Source: a virus. From it: a stretch of 64,000 bases of DNA. Under the pieces are notes generated by a model that was not told the DNA's origin, ran no database searches, and saw nothing but the letters and a program-made list of their open reading frames with translations. A program made the translations under genes and the position numbers. Below are positions 56,778-64,000 of this stretch, one piece after another (the stretch's first letter is position 1; each line of letters starts with the position of its first letter). The stretch lies in the IMG/VR virus record IMGVR_UViG_3300037488_003551, positions 62,001 to 126,000 of that record; one strand, written 5' to 3'.

Positions 56778-57423
56778 GATTCGGCTCCGGGATAATGGAG
56801 TTCAAATGCTGCTCCATCCGAGAGAGGATATTGAATACTTGAGCTGCTAATTGGTCCATGCTCCCATCGTTATACAGGGTGTGTTCGATGTGTTCAAGAG
56901 GGATAAGACTTTGAGACGTTTCACTCGAGTGTTGTCTCTGTTTTTCGGACATATCTGCCGATGTCTTGGGATTTTCTTTTGTTATTCTGATTACGTGTCC
57001 TCCGGGGATGGCTGCAATTGCTTCTGCCTCGTTTGGAAAGCGAATATCGCCAATAGCTATACGAGGTGGATGCATTTGAGTGGTGAGAGCCTCCACAAGG
57101 CCGAGGGGGTCGAGGCCGGTTGTTACGTAAGTGTTGAGCCTGTGCATAAAAAGTCGCACCCAGATATCGGGGTCATAGGTTCTTGCAAAATCTGTTCCTA
57201 GGTGCTGCATCATCGCTCTAAAATGAGCATTCTTTTTTTCACTAGGTCCAAACAAAACGTCGAATGGGATATCGAACCACCTATGAAGTGTCAGCTTTAG
57301 GTCGTCTGCGAAATTGAAGTTTACGAATCCGTAGCGATATTCGAGAATTTGAGCAACAGTTGATTTGCCTACGCCCGCGCTACCGACGATACCTACGACA
57401 GTACAGTTATTCAGAGAATACAT
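56770..57423 (-). CDS. Deoxynucleoside monophosphate kinase
   Basis: 217 residues. The P-loop GSAGVGKST (residues 14-22) and the segment PRIAIGDIRFPNEAEAI are the hallmarks of the phage dNMP kinase family (T4 gene 1 type), which phosphorylates dGMP, dTMP or modified dNMPs with ATP for phage DNA synthesis. Length is close to the ~220-240 usual for the family. The start is the ATG at 57423 behind GCAGG; an in-frame GTG at 57429 is also possible. Confidence 0.9.
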   Translation of the reverse strand: MYSLNNCTVVGIVGSAGVGKSTVAQILEYRYGFVNFNFADDLKLTLHRWFDIPFDVLFGPSEKKNAHFRAMMQHLGTDFARTYDPDIWVRLFMHRLNTYVTTGLDPLGLVEALTTQMHPPRIAIGDIRFPNEAEAIAAIPGGHVIRITKENPKTSADMSEKQRQHSSETSQSLIPLEHIEHTLYNDGSMDQLAAQVFNILSRMEQHLNSIIPEPNHG

Positions 57424-57470
57424 GTGCACCTGCTTTTGTGATACAGAGAGTCTAGCATATCTCTAGGACC

Positions 57471-57655
57471 AAAAAAAGAGCCCTCGCTCTTCTTCCACCC
57501 TGAGAGTTATTCGGCCAGAGAGCTCGGGTCGAGAAGCCGCACGGCGGCGAGGACCGAGCTATCGGTTGAACACTCTAAACACTATTGAACGTTTTAATAC
57601 TGCTGTAACAGCAGCTTGCGTTTTAAAAACGCTGCGTGGAAGAAGAGGAGGGCAC
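57471..57655 (-). ncRNA. Structured small RNA candidate
   Basis: Read on the minus strand, CTCTTCTTCCAC (57647-57636) pairs perfectly with GTGGAAGAAGAG (57498-57487), extended past one bulge by CCCTC/GAGGG, a 17-bp closing stem. A run of seven T follows at once (57477-57471). Enclosed helices: CTGCTG/CAGCAG (57600-57614), GCGTTT/AAACGC (57618-57632), and AGCTCGG/CCGAGCT (57521-57560) capped by GCC/GGC. No reading frame with a start lies here. The unit sits between the dNMP kinase and transglycosylase genes. Class unknown. Confidence 0.6.
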
Positions 57656-57663
57656 AAGGACTT

Positions 57664-58239
57664 TTAACCCCCGTAATCGGTAGTGGAAAGAGCTTCTACT
57701 TCTTTCTCTATTTTTTTCCATTGCCGCATACGGTAGGCGATTTTACTTCGAGTAGTTTTAGATGTGGATACGCAGAAACCTCGTGTCGCGTAAGCGGTGA
57801 GAGACTTTTCCCATGATTTACAAACTGGTAAATAGTGAGCAAGCCATTTTGCACCGCATTCGAGTTGTCCGGGGACGGTTGCTAGGTCGCAGTTTCGAGC
57901 GGCAATTCCGTGTACTTGTGTGAGGCCCACTTCTCCTAGTTTTCCGAGAGCTGTCATCTCGAAGGTGCTCTCGTTATAGACGATTGTCGTCAGAAGGAGA
58001 GGTGGAATCCCATGCGTTTGAGAAGCCTCGACAATGGCTTTTGCCATATCGATGCGAACCTCGGAGTCTCGTGACAGGATCTTTCCGGGTTCTGCGCGCA
58101 TGAAATACTTGATTGCAAGGTCCACGGAGCGTACTTCTTCGTCGAAGCTTTTAGGGAGTTGCTCTGCGGGCTCTGCGGCGGTGGCATCCCTGCTCGATAA
58201 AAGCAGCATCACCATTAGCGTCGTTTTAGCCAGGCGCAT
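57664..58239 (-). CDS. Secreted lytic transglycosylase
   Basis: 191 residues from the ATG at 58239, which gives a clean signal peptide (MRLAKTTLMVMLLLSSRDATA); AAAGGA lies about 10 bases upstream. The SLT domain follows: VYNESTFEMTALGKLGEVG with E90 as probable catalytic acid, GLTQVHG, then CGAKWLAHYL and TAYATRG. These enzymes cleave the MurNAc-GlcNAc bond of peptidoglycan. Four Cys in the mature part fit a periplasmic protein. It may serve as phage endolysin exported by Sec, or as a virion muralytic enzyme. Confidence 0.88.
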   Translation of the reverse strand: MRLAKTTLMVMLLLSSRDATAAEPAEQLPKSFDEEVRSVDLAIKYFMRAEPGKILSRDSEVRIDMAKAIVEASQTHGIPPLLLTTIVYNESTFEMTALGKLGEVGLTQVHGIAARNCDLATVPGQLECGAKWLAHYLPVCKSWEKSLTAYATRGFCVSTSKTTRSKIAYRMRQWKKIEKEVEALSTTDYGG

Positions 58240-58379
58240 CGTTCTGTTATGTCCTTTCCGCGCGTGATTGCGCATGTGGTAGTTTAGGATGTTGGTTGTA
58301 TCACAAACAACATCGTTCCGACTTTATTTTATACGTTCTACAAAACTGATAGAAGGAGCTTTTTGGATAATCATATAGA

Positions 58380-59582
58380 TTACCGTAGCCCCTTCGTGTT
58401 TGTTTCCTGCTTCCTCGTTTTAAGTTTCGTTTTAGTCGGTTTCCGAATTGAAGACCGAATAACACCAGAGCTCGAAACTCCACAGGCTGTTACCGCTGAA
58501 CTAGCGGCCAAATTTTGCAGATTTAGGGCTGCGTTTATATCTCGGTGTGCTGCATATGCACATGTAGGACAAATAAATATCTTATCTCGTTTAAATTCTT
58601 CATGTATTTCCCCACAGTTGGAACAAGTTTTTGATGAGGGATAGAATCTATTAGCAATTACAATTGTAGTCCCCGTTAAGGCAGCTTTATATGTTAATTG
58701 ACGTCTAAATTCATAGAATCCTAAGGAAGAAATTGCGGGTGCGAAGGACCTATTAGCCAGCATTCCACGTACATTTAAGTCTTCGATACCTAAAATTGCG
58801 TAGGTAGATGTAAGATTTTTAGTTAGCTTGTGCAGACAGTCGGTACGTAGACAAAAGATTCTATAATGCTGGTTTCTTAGTTTGTTCAGAGCCTTTAGTT
58901 TATTATTAGAGCCCTTTTTCTTCCGCGAGAATTGACGATTTAAACGAGCTAGTTTTTTGAGTTCTAGAGATAAGCTAGGAGGTTTGAGTATTATTTCGCC
59001 TGTTGAAATCGTTGCAAGATGCGTAATACCTAAATCTATACCCGCTATTCCGTGGTTATTGTGAGTAGCTCGGTTATAGGACTCAGGTAATTTTACTAGT
59101 ATGCTCACAAACCAAAATTCAGCCTTTCTAGAAATGGTTGCGGAGAGCATCTTTCCGTTAAAGCGTAAGGCTTCGAACATTCGTATTTTCCCTATTTTAG
59201 GTAATTTTATGTAATTATTTTCAACTTTAAAAGTACCGGGTCCAGTATCGGCTCGGAATGAGTCGTGTACGCCCTTGCGTTTAAATCTAGGATACTGACT
59301 TTGCTTCTTAAAAAAGCGGTTAAAAGCTTGTCCTAGATTTAATATTGCATATTGAGGAGCAGCTTTTGTTACGTTCTTCATCCAAGGAAATTGTATTTTT
59401 TTAATTTTGTTTAATTCTCGCAGTAGTCCCAGCGCTGTTGTGCTGAGACCTTTTGCATGATTATTGTTCCATTCCTCCAGTCCCCAATTATAAGCTTTGC
59501 GGGCTACCCCGCAGGCTTGTATCATGTATGTTTTTTGAATGTTATTAGGATTGAGGCGTATCTTATGGGCTAAGATTGGCAT
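58380..59582 (-). mobile_element. tnpB: IS200/IS605-type TnpB (RNA-guided nuclease) without TnpA
   Basis: 400 residues, full length for TnpB. N-terminal HTH/wedge part, then RuvC motifs with catalytic D183 (GIDLGI), E267 (GIEDLNV) and D348 (HRDINAA). The zinc finger has C320, C323, C338 and C341. TnpB is an RNA-guided DNA endonuclease encoded by IS200/605 transposons; its guide RNA overlaps the 3' end of the gene. The last ~40 codons (KTKLKTRKQETN) keep the composition usual for guide-RNA-encoding ends. The gene starts 22 bases after the preceding gene and no TnpA is present, so it is a stand-alone or domesticated copy. Confidence 0.9.
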
Positions 59583-59604
59583 GTCAGACCTTATACCATT
59601 TTAT

Positions 59605-59949
59605 TTAGGATTTTCGCAATTCTTCTTTGAACCACTCCCAGCACTTTTTAGTGAGTTCGTCATACGCGGGGGTCCCGCCATTTGTTGGCGGATAAAAATG
59701 TCGAATGCTGCAACTTTCGATATACATCCCTGCTGCAATTTCCTCAGGAGTTAATCCGTGGTCGTTTGCATAGGAGATATAGACTTTATTTATATAGTGC
59801 GTAAAAGTACTTACGCGTTTAAAAAACTCTGCGCGTGCAGCTTCTTCGCGCGCCTGCTCGACTTTTTCTTTATCGAGTTCGACCTTTGTACCTACAGGGA
59901 CTTTTTTAAATCCCCCTTTGCCGTCGTAGACGTTTATGGTGTCTGTCAT
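59605..59949 (-). CDS. Hypothetical protein
   Basis: 114 residues from the ATG that overlaps the upstream stop (ATGA); a longer frame to 59976 exists but this start is better placed. Starts MTDTINVYDGKGGFKKV. The middle is helical (QAREEAARAEFFKRV). Ends KEELRKS. Function unknown. Confidence 0.78.
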   Translation of the reverse strand: MTDTINVYDGKGGFKKVPVGTKVELDKEKVEQAREEAARAEFFKRVSTFTHYINKVYISYANDHGLTPEEIAAGMYIESCSIRHFYPPTNGGTPAYDELTKKCWEWFKEELRKS

Positions 59950-60203
59950 TTCGTCTTCCCTCGGTGTTTTCCGCAATGTTTGCGTACTTCATTAGCCATC
60001 ACGATTTCGATTTTGTGGACGGCGTTCTCTCGGAACTCGACCTTAGCTCTGGGCGGATAAACCGGATTTCCCGGCTTGTTTTCCGCGAAAATGGAGCGGT
60101 CGAGACAGTATCCTTGAATCAAGGTCTTTCTTTGTCCGTTTTTGAGTCCTCTTTCGAGTGCCCAATAGTGTTCACAGGTTCCACAGGGTTTTAGATTTTC
60201 CAC
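59946..60203 (-). CDS. Small Cys-rich protein
   Basis: 85 residues from GTG, AAAGGGC upstream. CGTCEHYW, then GYCLDRSIF and a C-terminal HCGKH give a plausible zinc site (C-x2-C...C...C-x2-H). Function unknown. Confidence 0.78.
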   Translation of the reverse strand: MENLKPCGTCEHYWALERGLKNGQRKTLIQGYCLDRSIFAENKPGNPVYPPRAKVEFRENAVHKIEIVMANEVRKHCGKHRGKTK

Positions 60204-60204
60204 G

Positions 60205-60645
60205 TTAGGCCCTTTCGACGATGGTTATACCGTATTTTTTCAATAATACGTGTGGTCCCAGCCCTTGAATAGCGAAACCGAGGCGGCGATAGGCTGATTC
60301 GGGTGATTTGTCTTCTCCAACATAGATAGAGAGCATTTTAGGGCCGTAACGCAGGATAACGAAGCCTTCCTCGGGTTCTTCGGGAGAAGATGGGAGAGCG
60401 GCAACTCCGCGAGTAGCCATTTTCTGTTTATCGCGTCCTTCGAGTATGTGAAAAAAGTCTAAAAGTCGTTCTCCCGCGGCTTTTGCAGTTTCTGTTTCTT
60501 TTATGTAGATGGTATATCGTCCTCCGTCTAGTATGATGGAGGGAGGTTGTATTTTAGGGGCTTCGGTATCCACACCTTCATCGTACACGGACTTGAAATT
60601 GGGCTTTTTTTTGATTTCCTCTTTTACAAAAGGATTACGAATCAT
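60205..60645 (-). CDS. Hypothetical protein
   Basis: 146 residues from the ATG in an ATGA overlap with the upstream gene, AAAGGTG upstream (MIRNPFVKEEIKKKP). The C-terminal half (GGRYTIYIKETETAKAAGER, LGPHVLLKKYGITIVE) looks like a small alpha/beta domain. Function unknown. Confidence 0.78.
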   Translation of the reverse strand: MIRNPFVKEEIKKKPNFKSVYDEGVDTEAPKIQPPSIILDGGRYTIYIKETETAKAAGERLLDFFHILEGRDKQKMATRGVAALPSSPEEPEEGFVILRYGPKMLSIYVGEDKSPESAYRRLGFAIQGLGPHVLLKKYGITIVERA

Positions 60646-61007
60646 TTTAGCACCTTTGAGGCGAGTTTGACCGTCCAATGGTTTGATAGTTGCTGCACTC
60701 TTCCGGGTATTTCAACTTTTGAGAGTTGTTTCGGGACATATATTGTGACTGGAGGTACACAGGCAGCCGGATTAGGAATGAATTTGGATATAAACATGCG
60801 TTCGTAGAGGCGTTGAAGTGCAGCGCGCGTTGCGATGGCGGGGTCCGAGTGCACAGCCTGGGCGGTCGCGGGTAAGAGGCGCCGTATTTCCCATGATTCA
60901 CGTTTTACGTACTTCTCAGGGATATTATCCGAGGCTTCTGCTGCAACGGCTACTGCTATTGTTCTATTCCCGGAGGTCGCTGTGTGTATTCCGATGTAGT
61001 AGCGCAT
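60642..61007 (-). CDS. Hypothetical protein with RNase H-like start
   Basis: 121 residues starting MRYYIGIHTATSGN. The start (YIGIHTATSGNRTIAVAV) resembles the first strands of an RNase H-type fold, but an Asp is missing at the expected position and the protein is short. Only a weak ribosome binding site is seen. It begins 22 bases after a terminator, so its promoter must lie in or before that hairpin. Function unknown. Confidence 0.75.
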   Translation of the reverse strand: MRYYIGIHTATSGNRTIAVAVAAEASDNIPEKYVKRESWEIRRLLPATAQAVHSDPAIATRAALQRLYERMFISKFIPNPAACVPPVTIYVPKQLSKVEIPGRVQQLSNHWTVKLASKVLK

Positions 61008-61029
61008 GCGTTGATGTTAGCACAAAAAG

Positions 61030-61063
61030 AAAAAGCCTGAAAAGGTGTCTTTCCAGGCTTTTT
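61030..61063 (-). terminator. Bidirectional rho-independent terminator
   Basis: AAAAAGCCTG (61030-61039) pairs perfectly with CAGGCTTTTT (61054-61063). It lies 20 bases after the stop of the minus-strand AT-hook gene and has T-runs in both directions. Confidence 0.8.
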
Positions 61064-61082
61064 CCGTTACAGGGTCCGCTTA

Positions 61083-61592
61083 TCAGTTGTAGGCGCGTTT
61101 CGGGGGTCGGATGGTTCCTTTTGGACTTTGAACAGCTAGCGCAGCTTTTTGCATGGGTGGTCGTCCTCTCCTCTTCGGAGCTTCGTCGACCTCTACCGCC
61201 TGGGTAGTGGGCTTACGACTGCGCTTTGGCGGCTCTTCTGCCACGTCGAGCTTCGAAAGGGGAGGACGCCCTCGTCTTTTAGGCTCTTCGACCGCTTCAA
61301 CCTGTGCCACGGGCTTACGCCCACGTCTTTTAGGCTCTTCGACCACTTCAACCTGTGCCGCGGGCTGACGTCCACGCTTTTGAGACACTGGAGCTGGCAC
61401 TGGCTTTCCCTTTTGCACCTTCTGCGGTTCTGAAGCAGAGCGTGCAATAGGCATTTGGGCTGCCAAAAGGATTTTGGTCAGCTTGGTTCTCGTACCACAG
61501 GCTTTGCACGTCCCGTACTCGCCCGGGAGGGCCACGACTCGTTCCGTGCATTTCGGGCAAGAGAAGATTTTGGAACCTTTGGGACGGGGCAT
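61083..61592 (-). CDS. AT-hook protein with N-terminal zinc ribbon
   Basis: 169 residues, AAGGAG seven bases upstream. A zinc ribbon (C12, C15, C29, C32) is followed by a disordered basic tail with repeated AT-hook-like units: KRGRQP, KRRGRKP, KRRGRPP, KRSRKP and KRRGRPP, spaced ~20 residues apart by acidic linkers (VEVVEEP). AT-hooks bind the minor groove of AT-rich DNA. Proteins of this design are chromatin-like or transcription-associated; in a phage it could organise or cover DNA. Followed by a strong terminator and preceded by the helicase gene. Confidence 0.88.
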   Translation of the reverse strand: MPRPKGSKIFSCPKCTERVVALPGEYGTCKACGTRTKLTKILLAAQMPIARSASEPQKVQKGKPVPAPVSQKRGRQPAAQVEVVEEPKRRGRKPVAQVEAVEEPKRRGRPPLSKLDVAEEPPKRSRKPTTQAVEVDEAPKRRGRPPMQKAALAVQSPKGTIRPPKRAYN

Positions 61593-61607
61593 CTCAGACT
61601 CCTTAGG

Positions 61608-63884
61608 TTATGCGCTCTTTAATTTGTTAAAGAGCGTTATCGTTTTCTTTAGTAGAGTACAGGCATAATCCTGGCTGTCAATAAGTATTAAGCCTAAAGA
61701 ACGATAAATTTTCATTCCGTAACCCATAGGAGACTTTTCCTTCTGAAAATTTATGTTCTTCATATGGGCTTTGTGCCGTATAAGATTGGACGTTCCCGTC
61801 CAAAAACGGCTATCCAAAATGGCAACGACTCCTAGGTCGGTTTGAGACCGTATTAGGCGTCCAGCCCCTTGGCGTACGGCTTCGAGCATGATGGGAACGG
61901 ATACTTCCATGAAGGAATTCGATCCAGCACGCGCGGTAAGAGCGCGGATGATTGGGTCGTCTGGTACGGGGAAAGGAAGTTTTGGGATAATCACCAGGCG
62001 TAGTTTGCTACCTTGGATATCGACCCCTTCCCAGAAGCTCTTGAGGCCATAGAGCATGGAATTAGGGGTTTGGTGATACTGTTTGGTCAGCGCGTCGGCT
62101 GTTATCCCGTCGCTTTGGGTAAGGACTGGGATGCCAGCTTCTTCTAAACGTCTTCGAGTTCGGTTAGCGACCTCTCGTAGGTCTTTGGCCGAAGAAAACA
62201 GGACGAATCCATCGCCAACGCTAGCTGTGGCGAGCGCTACGATTTCGTTTGCGATGTCGTCGTACCATTCGAAAAAGCCTCCCTTGGCGGGAATCGTATC
62301 CATGCGCGGAATATAGAGGCGAGCTGCTTTTCGATAGTCAAAGGGACTACCTACGACTTTTTCGACAACGTCGTCCTCCAGGCGATTATACCCAAGCGAT
62401 GCGCGCATGTAGGAGAAGTCGTTTCCATTTTGTGCGAGCGTAGCACTCGTGATGACGATGTGTTTGAAGTGTTTGTTTAGGGCTGGGCGGATAAGAGTTC
62501 CAACATCTACGGGAATAAGGCTGAGCCCTCGAGGGTCCAGTGCGGCTGTTTTGGTAGTGTAAAAATCCTCGGTACGAGCCTCTGTTAGGAATGAATTCAG
62601 TCGTTTGAGTTTGTTGATGAGGCGTGCGCGAATGGTGCAACCCTTCGGATTTTCCTCAAAGACTTCTTCTGTTATTGGTATACTTTCTAAGTACGTTGTT
62701 ACGCTGGAAATTCTAGTTACGAGCTGCGCATCAACTCCTAGGTCTTCTACGTACTTATTTATTTCAGCTAGTACTACAGGTGCAAAGTTATATTTATGGT
62801 CGTCGTTATCTGTAAAATTAGGAATTTCATTGAATGTAGGTCTGCTTACTGTATTTGCTATGTCTAGACGGTCTTTTAAATTTTTAGCTAATATATCTAG
62901 TTCTTCAGCTAATGGATGGTATGTAGCGTATCCTAGTCCCTCAGAACCCAGGAGCAGGAGGTCGGTACGCTGTAACTCGCTCGAAATTCCACCTAGATAT
63001 CCAGGAGATATTGTTGCTTGAAATGCGCTGCGTAGCGATGCCACCGCTTGGTGTGCTTCATCCATAACTAAAAACTTAAAAGCACGCTTTCCAAGACCGT
63101 CATCGAGTATTCCAGGAAAACGCAAGAAGGTTCCGAAGTAGTGGTAATTAGTAATGATTATGCGCGCTTTACGTGCGTTTTTTCCATAGCAATCATACTT
63201 ACAAACGCCAGGTTTTGGACAATTATCGGTTGAGATTTTTCCCCACCATTTGGCTTCGATATGTGCAGGCCAATTATCGAGGTCCGCAGGGCGTCCCTTG
63301 TACTTTTCTAAGAATGCGTCGAAATGTCCTTTGTAATTGTCAGGTACTTCTTTTCGTAGCTCCGGGCATGCGTAGTTGTTGCGGCCTTTGAGAAGGGCGT
63401 AGGAGATTCCGGTTTCCCCGTCGGCTCCAAGCGCTTCCAATATCTTCGGAAAATCGCGTGTGAGCTGTTTTTGTAGGGCTTTGTTTGATGTGATGATGAT
63501 GGCTCGAGCTGTACGGTCTTTTAAGAGCTCGAGGATAACAGGGATGATGTAGGCGTAACTTTTTCCAACGCCGGTTCCTCCTTCGATAAAGGTGACACTT
63601 TTGGGTTCGGCAAATTGCATGTCGATTGTGTTTGCATACTCGAGCTGTGCGGGTCTCCTTTCCTTGACGAGATTGCCTACTCCAATTTCTAGGAGGTCCG
63701 CCCCTGTCTTGGACAGGAGCTCACCGCAGAAGGTGCAGGGCATTTTGTTGGGGTCTTTGTCGGCATCGTACTCGACATCATAAGTGAGCCGGTAGATACC
63801 ACAGTTCGGGTTCTTACAGAGCATGTAGGGGTCCCTCCGAATTTTGATACGAGTCCCGGGTTTTTTGGGAATAGCTAGAGGCAT
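61608..63884 (-). CDS. DinG/XPD-like superfamily 2 helicase
   Basis: 758 residues. An N-terminal zinc ribbon (C23, C28, C50, C53) precedes the helicase core: Walker A GGTGVGKS (102-109), four Cys (173, 222, 228, 232) placed like the iron-sulphur cluster ligands of XPD/DinG, MDEAH (274-278), FWEGVDIQG, and GAGRLIRSQTDLG as motif VI. These enzymes unwind DNA 5' to 3' and resolve R-loops or G-quadruplexes. The ATG is close to AGGA, so the start is slightly uncertain. A good promoter lies at 63934-63962. Confidence 0.92.
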   Translation of the reverse strand: MPLAIPKKPGTRIKIRRDPYMLCKNPNCGIYRLTYDVEYDADKDPNKMPCTFCGELLSKTGADLLEIGVGNLVKERRPAQLEYANTIDMQFAEPKSVTFIEGGTGVGKSYAYIIPVILELLKDRTARAIIITSNKALQKQLTRDFPKILEALGADGETGISYALLKGRNNYACPELRKEVPDNYKGHFDAFLEKYKGRPADLDNWPAHIEAKWWGKISTDNCPKPGVCKYDCYGKNARKARIIITNYHYFGTFLRFPGILDDGLGKRAFKFLVMDEAHQAVASLRSAFQATISPGYLGGISSELQRTDLLLLGSEGLGYATYHPLAEELDILAKNLKDRLDIANTVSRPTFNEIPNFTDNDDHKYNFAPVVLAEINKYVEDLGVDAQLVTRISSVTTYLESIPITEEVFEENPKGCTIRARLINKLKRLNSFLTEARTEDFYTTKTAALDPRGLSLIPVDVGTLIRPALNKHFKHIVITSATLAQNGNDFSYMRASLGYNRLEDDVVEKVVGSPFDYRKAARLYIPRMDTIPAKGGFFEWYDDIANEIVALATASVGDGFVLFSSAKDLREVANRTRRRLEEAGIPVLTQSDGITADALTKQYHQTPNSMLYGLKSFWEGVDIQGSKLRLVIIPKLPFPVPDDPIIRALTARAGSNSFMEVSVPIMLEAVRQGAGRLIRSQTDLGVVAILDSRFWTGTSNLIRHKAHMKNINFQKEKSPMGYGMKIYRSLGLILIDSQDYACTLLKKTITLFNKLKSA

Positions 63885-63933
63885 TTCCTGGAACCGTATT
63901 CTTTGTTTCCAACCATAATTGATTGGTGCCTGA

Positions 63934-63962
63934 AGAATACGCGCAGAAATTAAGTTTGTAAA
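63934..63962 (-). promoter_or_regulatory. Sigma70-like promoter for the helicase gene
   Basis: On the minus strand TTTACA is followed after exactly 17 bases by TATTCT, about 50 bases before the helicase ATG. Confidence 0.6.
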
Positions 63963-64000
63963 GCTCGTTCTTTTACCAGAAAAAGTGTGATATTCTCACT

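Noticed and set aside
1-64000. CRISPR array
   Set aside because: No set of regularly spaced identical 24-37-base repeats was seen; the repeats present are gene duplications or RNA elements.

Overview
The window is a piece of a large tailed double-stranded DNA bacteriophage genome, or a prophage-like element of that type. The evidence is dense packing of very short unrecognised genes with ATGA/TGATG overlaps and strong AGGAGG-type ribosome binding sites, a block of tail fibre and virion-like genes, a deoxynucleoside monophosphate kinase, a BRO-type antirepressor, a lytic transglycosylase, an HNH endonuclease and a TnpB. No rRNA, ribosomal protein or housekeeping operon is visible. The host cannot be named. 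A lipoprotein signal and a secreted transglycosylase fit a bacterial, probably Gram-negative, host.

Layout. (1) 1-4,815: short genes separated by structured intergenic DNA: a small RNA candidate with its own promoter (763-862), two strong back-to-back hairpins (1,952-2,083), and a 290-nt chain of helices including a classical H-type pseudoknot (4,364-4,651) directly after a double-HNH endonuclease gene. (2) 4,815-24,366: about 55 small genes on the plus strand, many overlapping by four bases. Several families are duplicated in place: four MTPF-type paralogues at 21,959-23,081, the pair at 19,732/20,067, the two MTLFEALK membrane peptides, and a C-terminal cassette at 16,982-19,235 whose DNA also supplies the ribosome binding site of the next gene. 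A BRO antirepressor closes part of this block with a strong terminator. (3) 24,367-25,519: a 1.15-kb non-coding stretch with inverted repeats and a promoter candidate. (4) 25,520-33,734: a 1,012-residue orphan protein, a Nudix-domain protein, and three glycine-rich, partly membrane-like proteins, one carrying HELGH. (5) 33,802-52,750: tail fibre and adhesin genes, including right-handed beta-helix modules, a lectin-like protein and a 1,336-residue protein joining an M14 carboxypeptidase domain, a beta-propeller and a lectin-like domain. One fibre gene is split by a frame change near 47,800 and one fibre gene faces the others. (6) 52,759-55,352: a DHH phosphoesterase and small genes. (7) 55,377-63,884, minus strand: a two-helix membrane protein, coiled-coil protein, dNMP kinase, a 185-nt structured RNA candidate, a secreted lytic transglycosylase, a TnpB without TnpA, small genes, an AT-hook/zinc-ribbon protein and a DinG/XPD-like helicase.

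How it fits together. The small-gene region looks like an early or host-takeover region, the middle is virion structure and host attachment, and the right end mixes nucleotide metabolism, DNA unwinding and lysis. The most unusual signals are the structured RNA candidates at 763-862, 4,364-4,651 (with a diverged second copy of its first part at 4,672-4,767) and 57,471-57,655 (minus), the apparent ATT and ATA start codons preceded by perfect Shine-Dalgarno sequences, and the carboxypeptidase-propeller-lectin protein in the tail gene block. All functional statements rest on reading the sequence by eye; no searches or folding programs were run.
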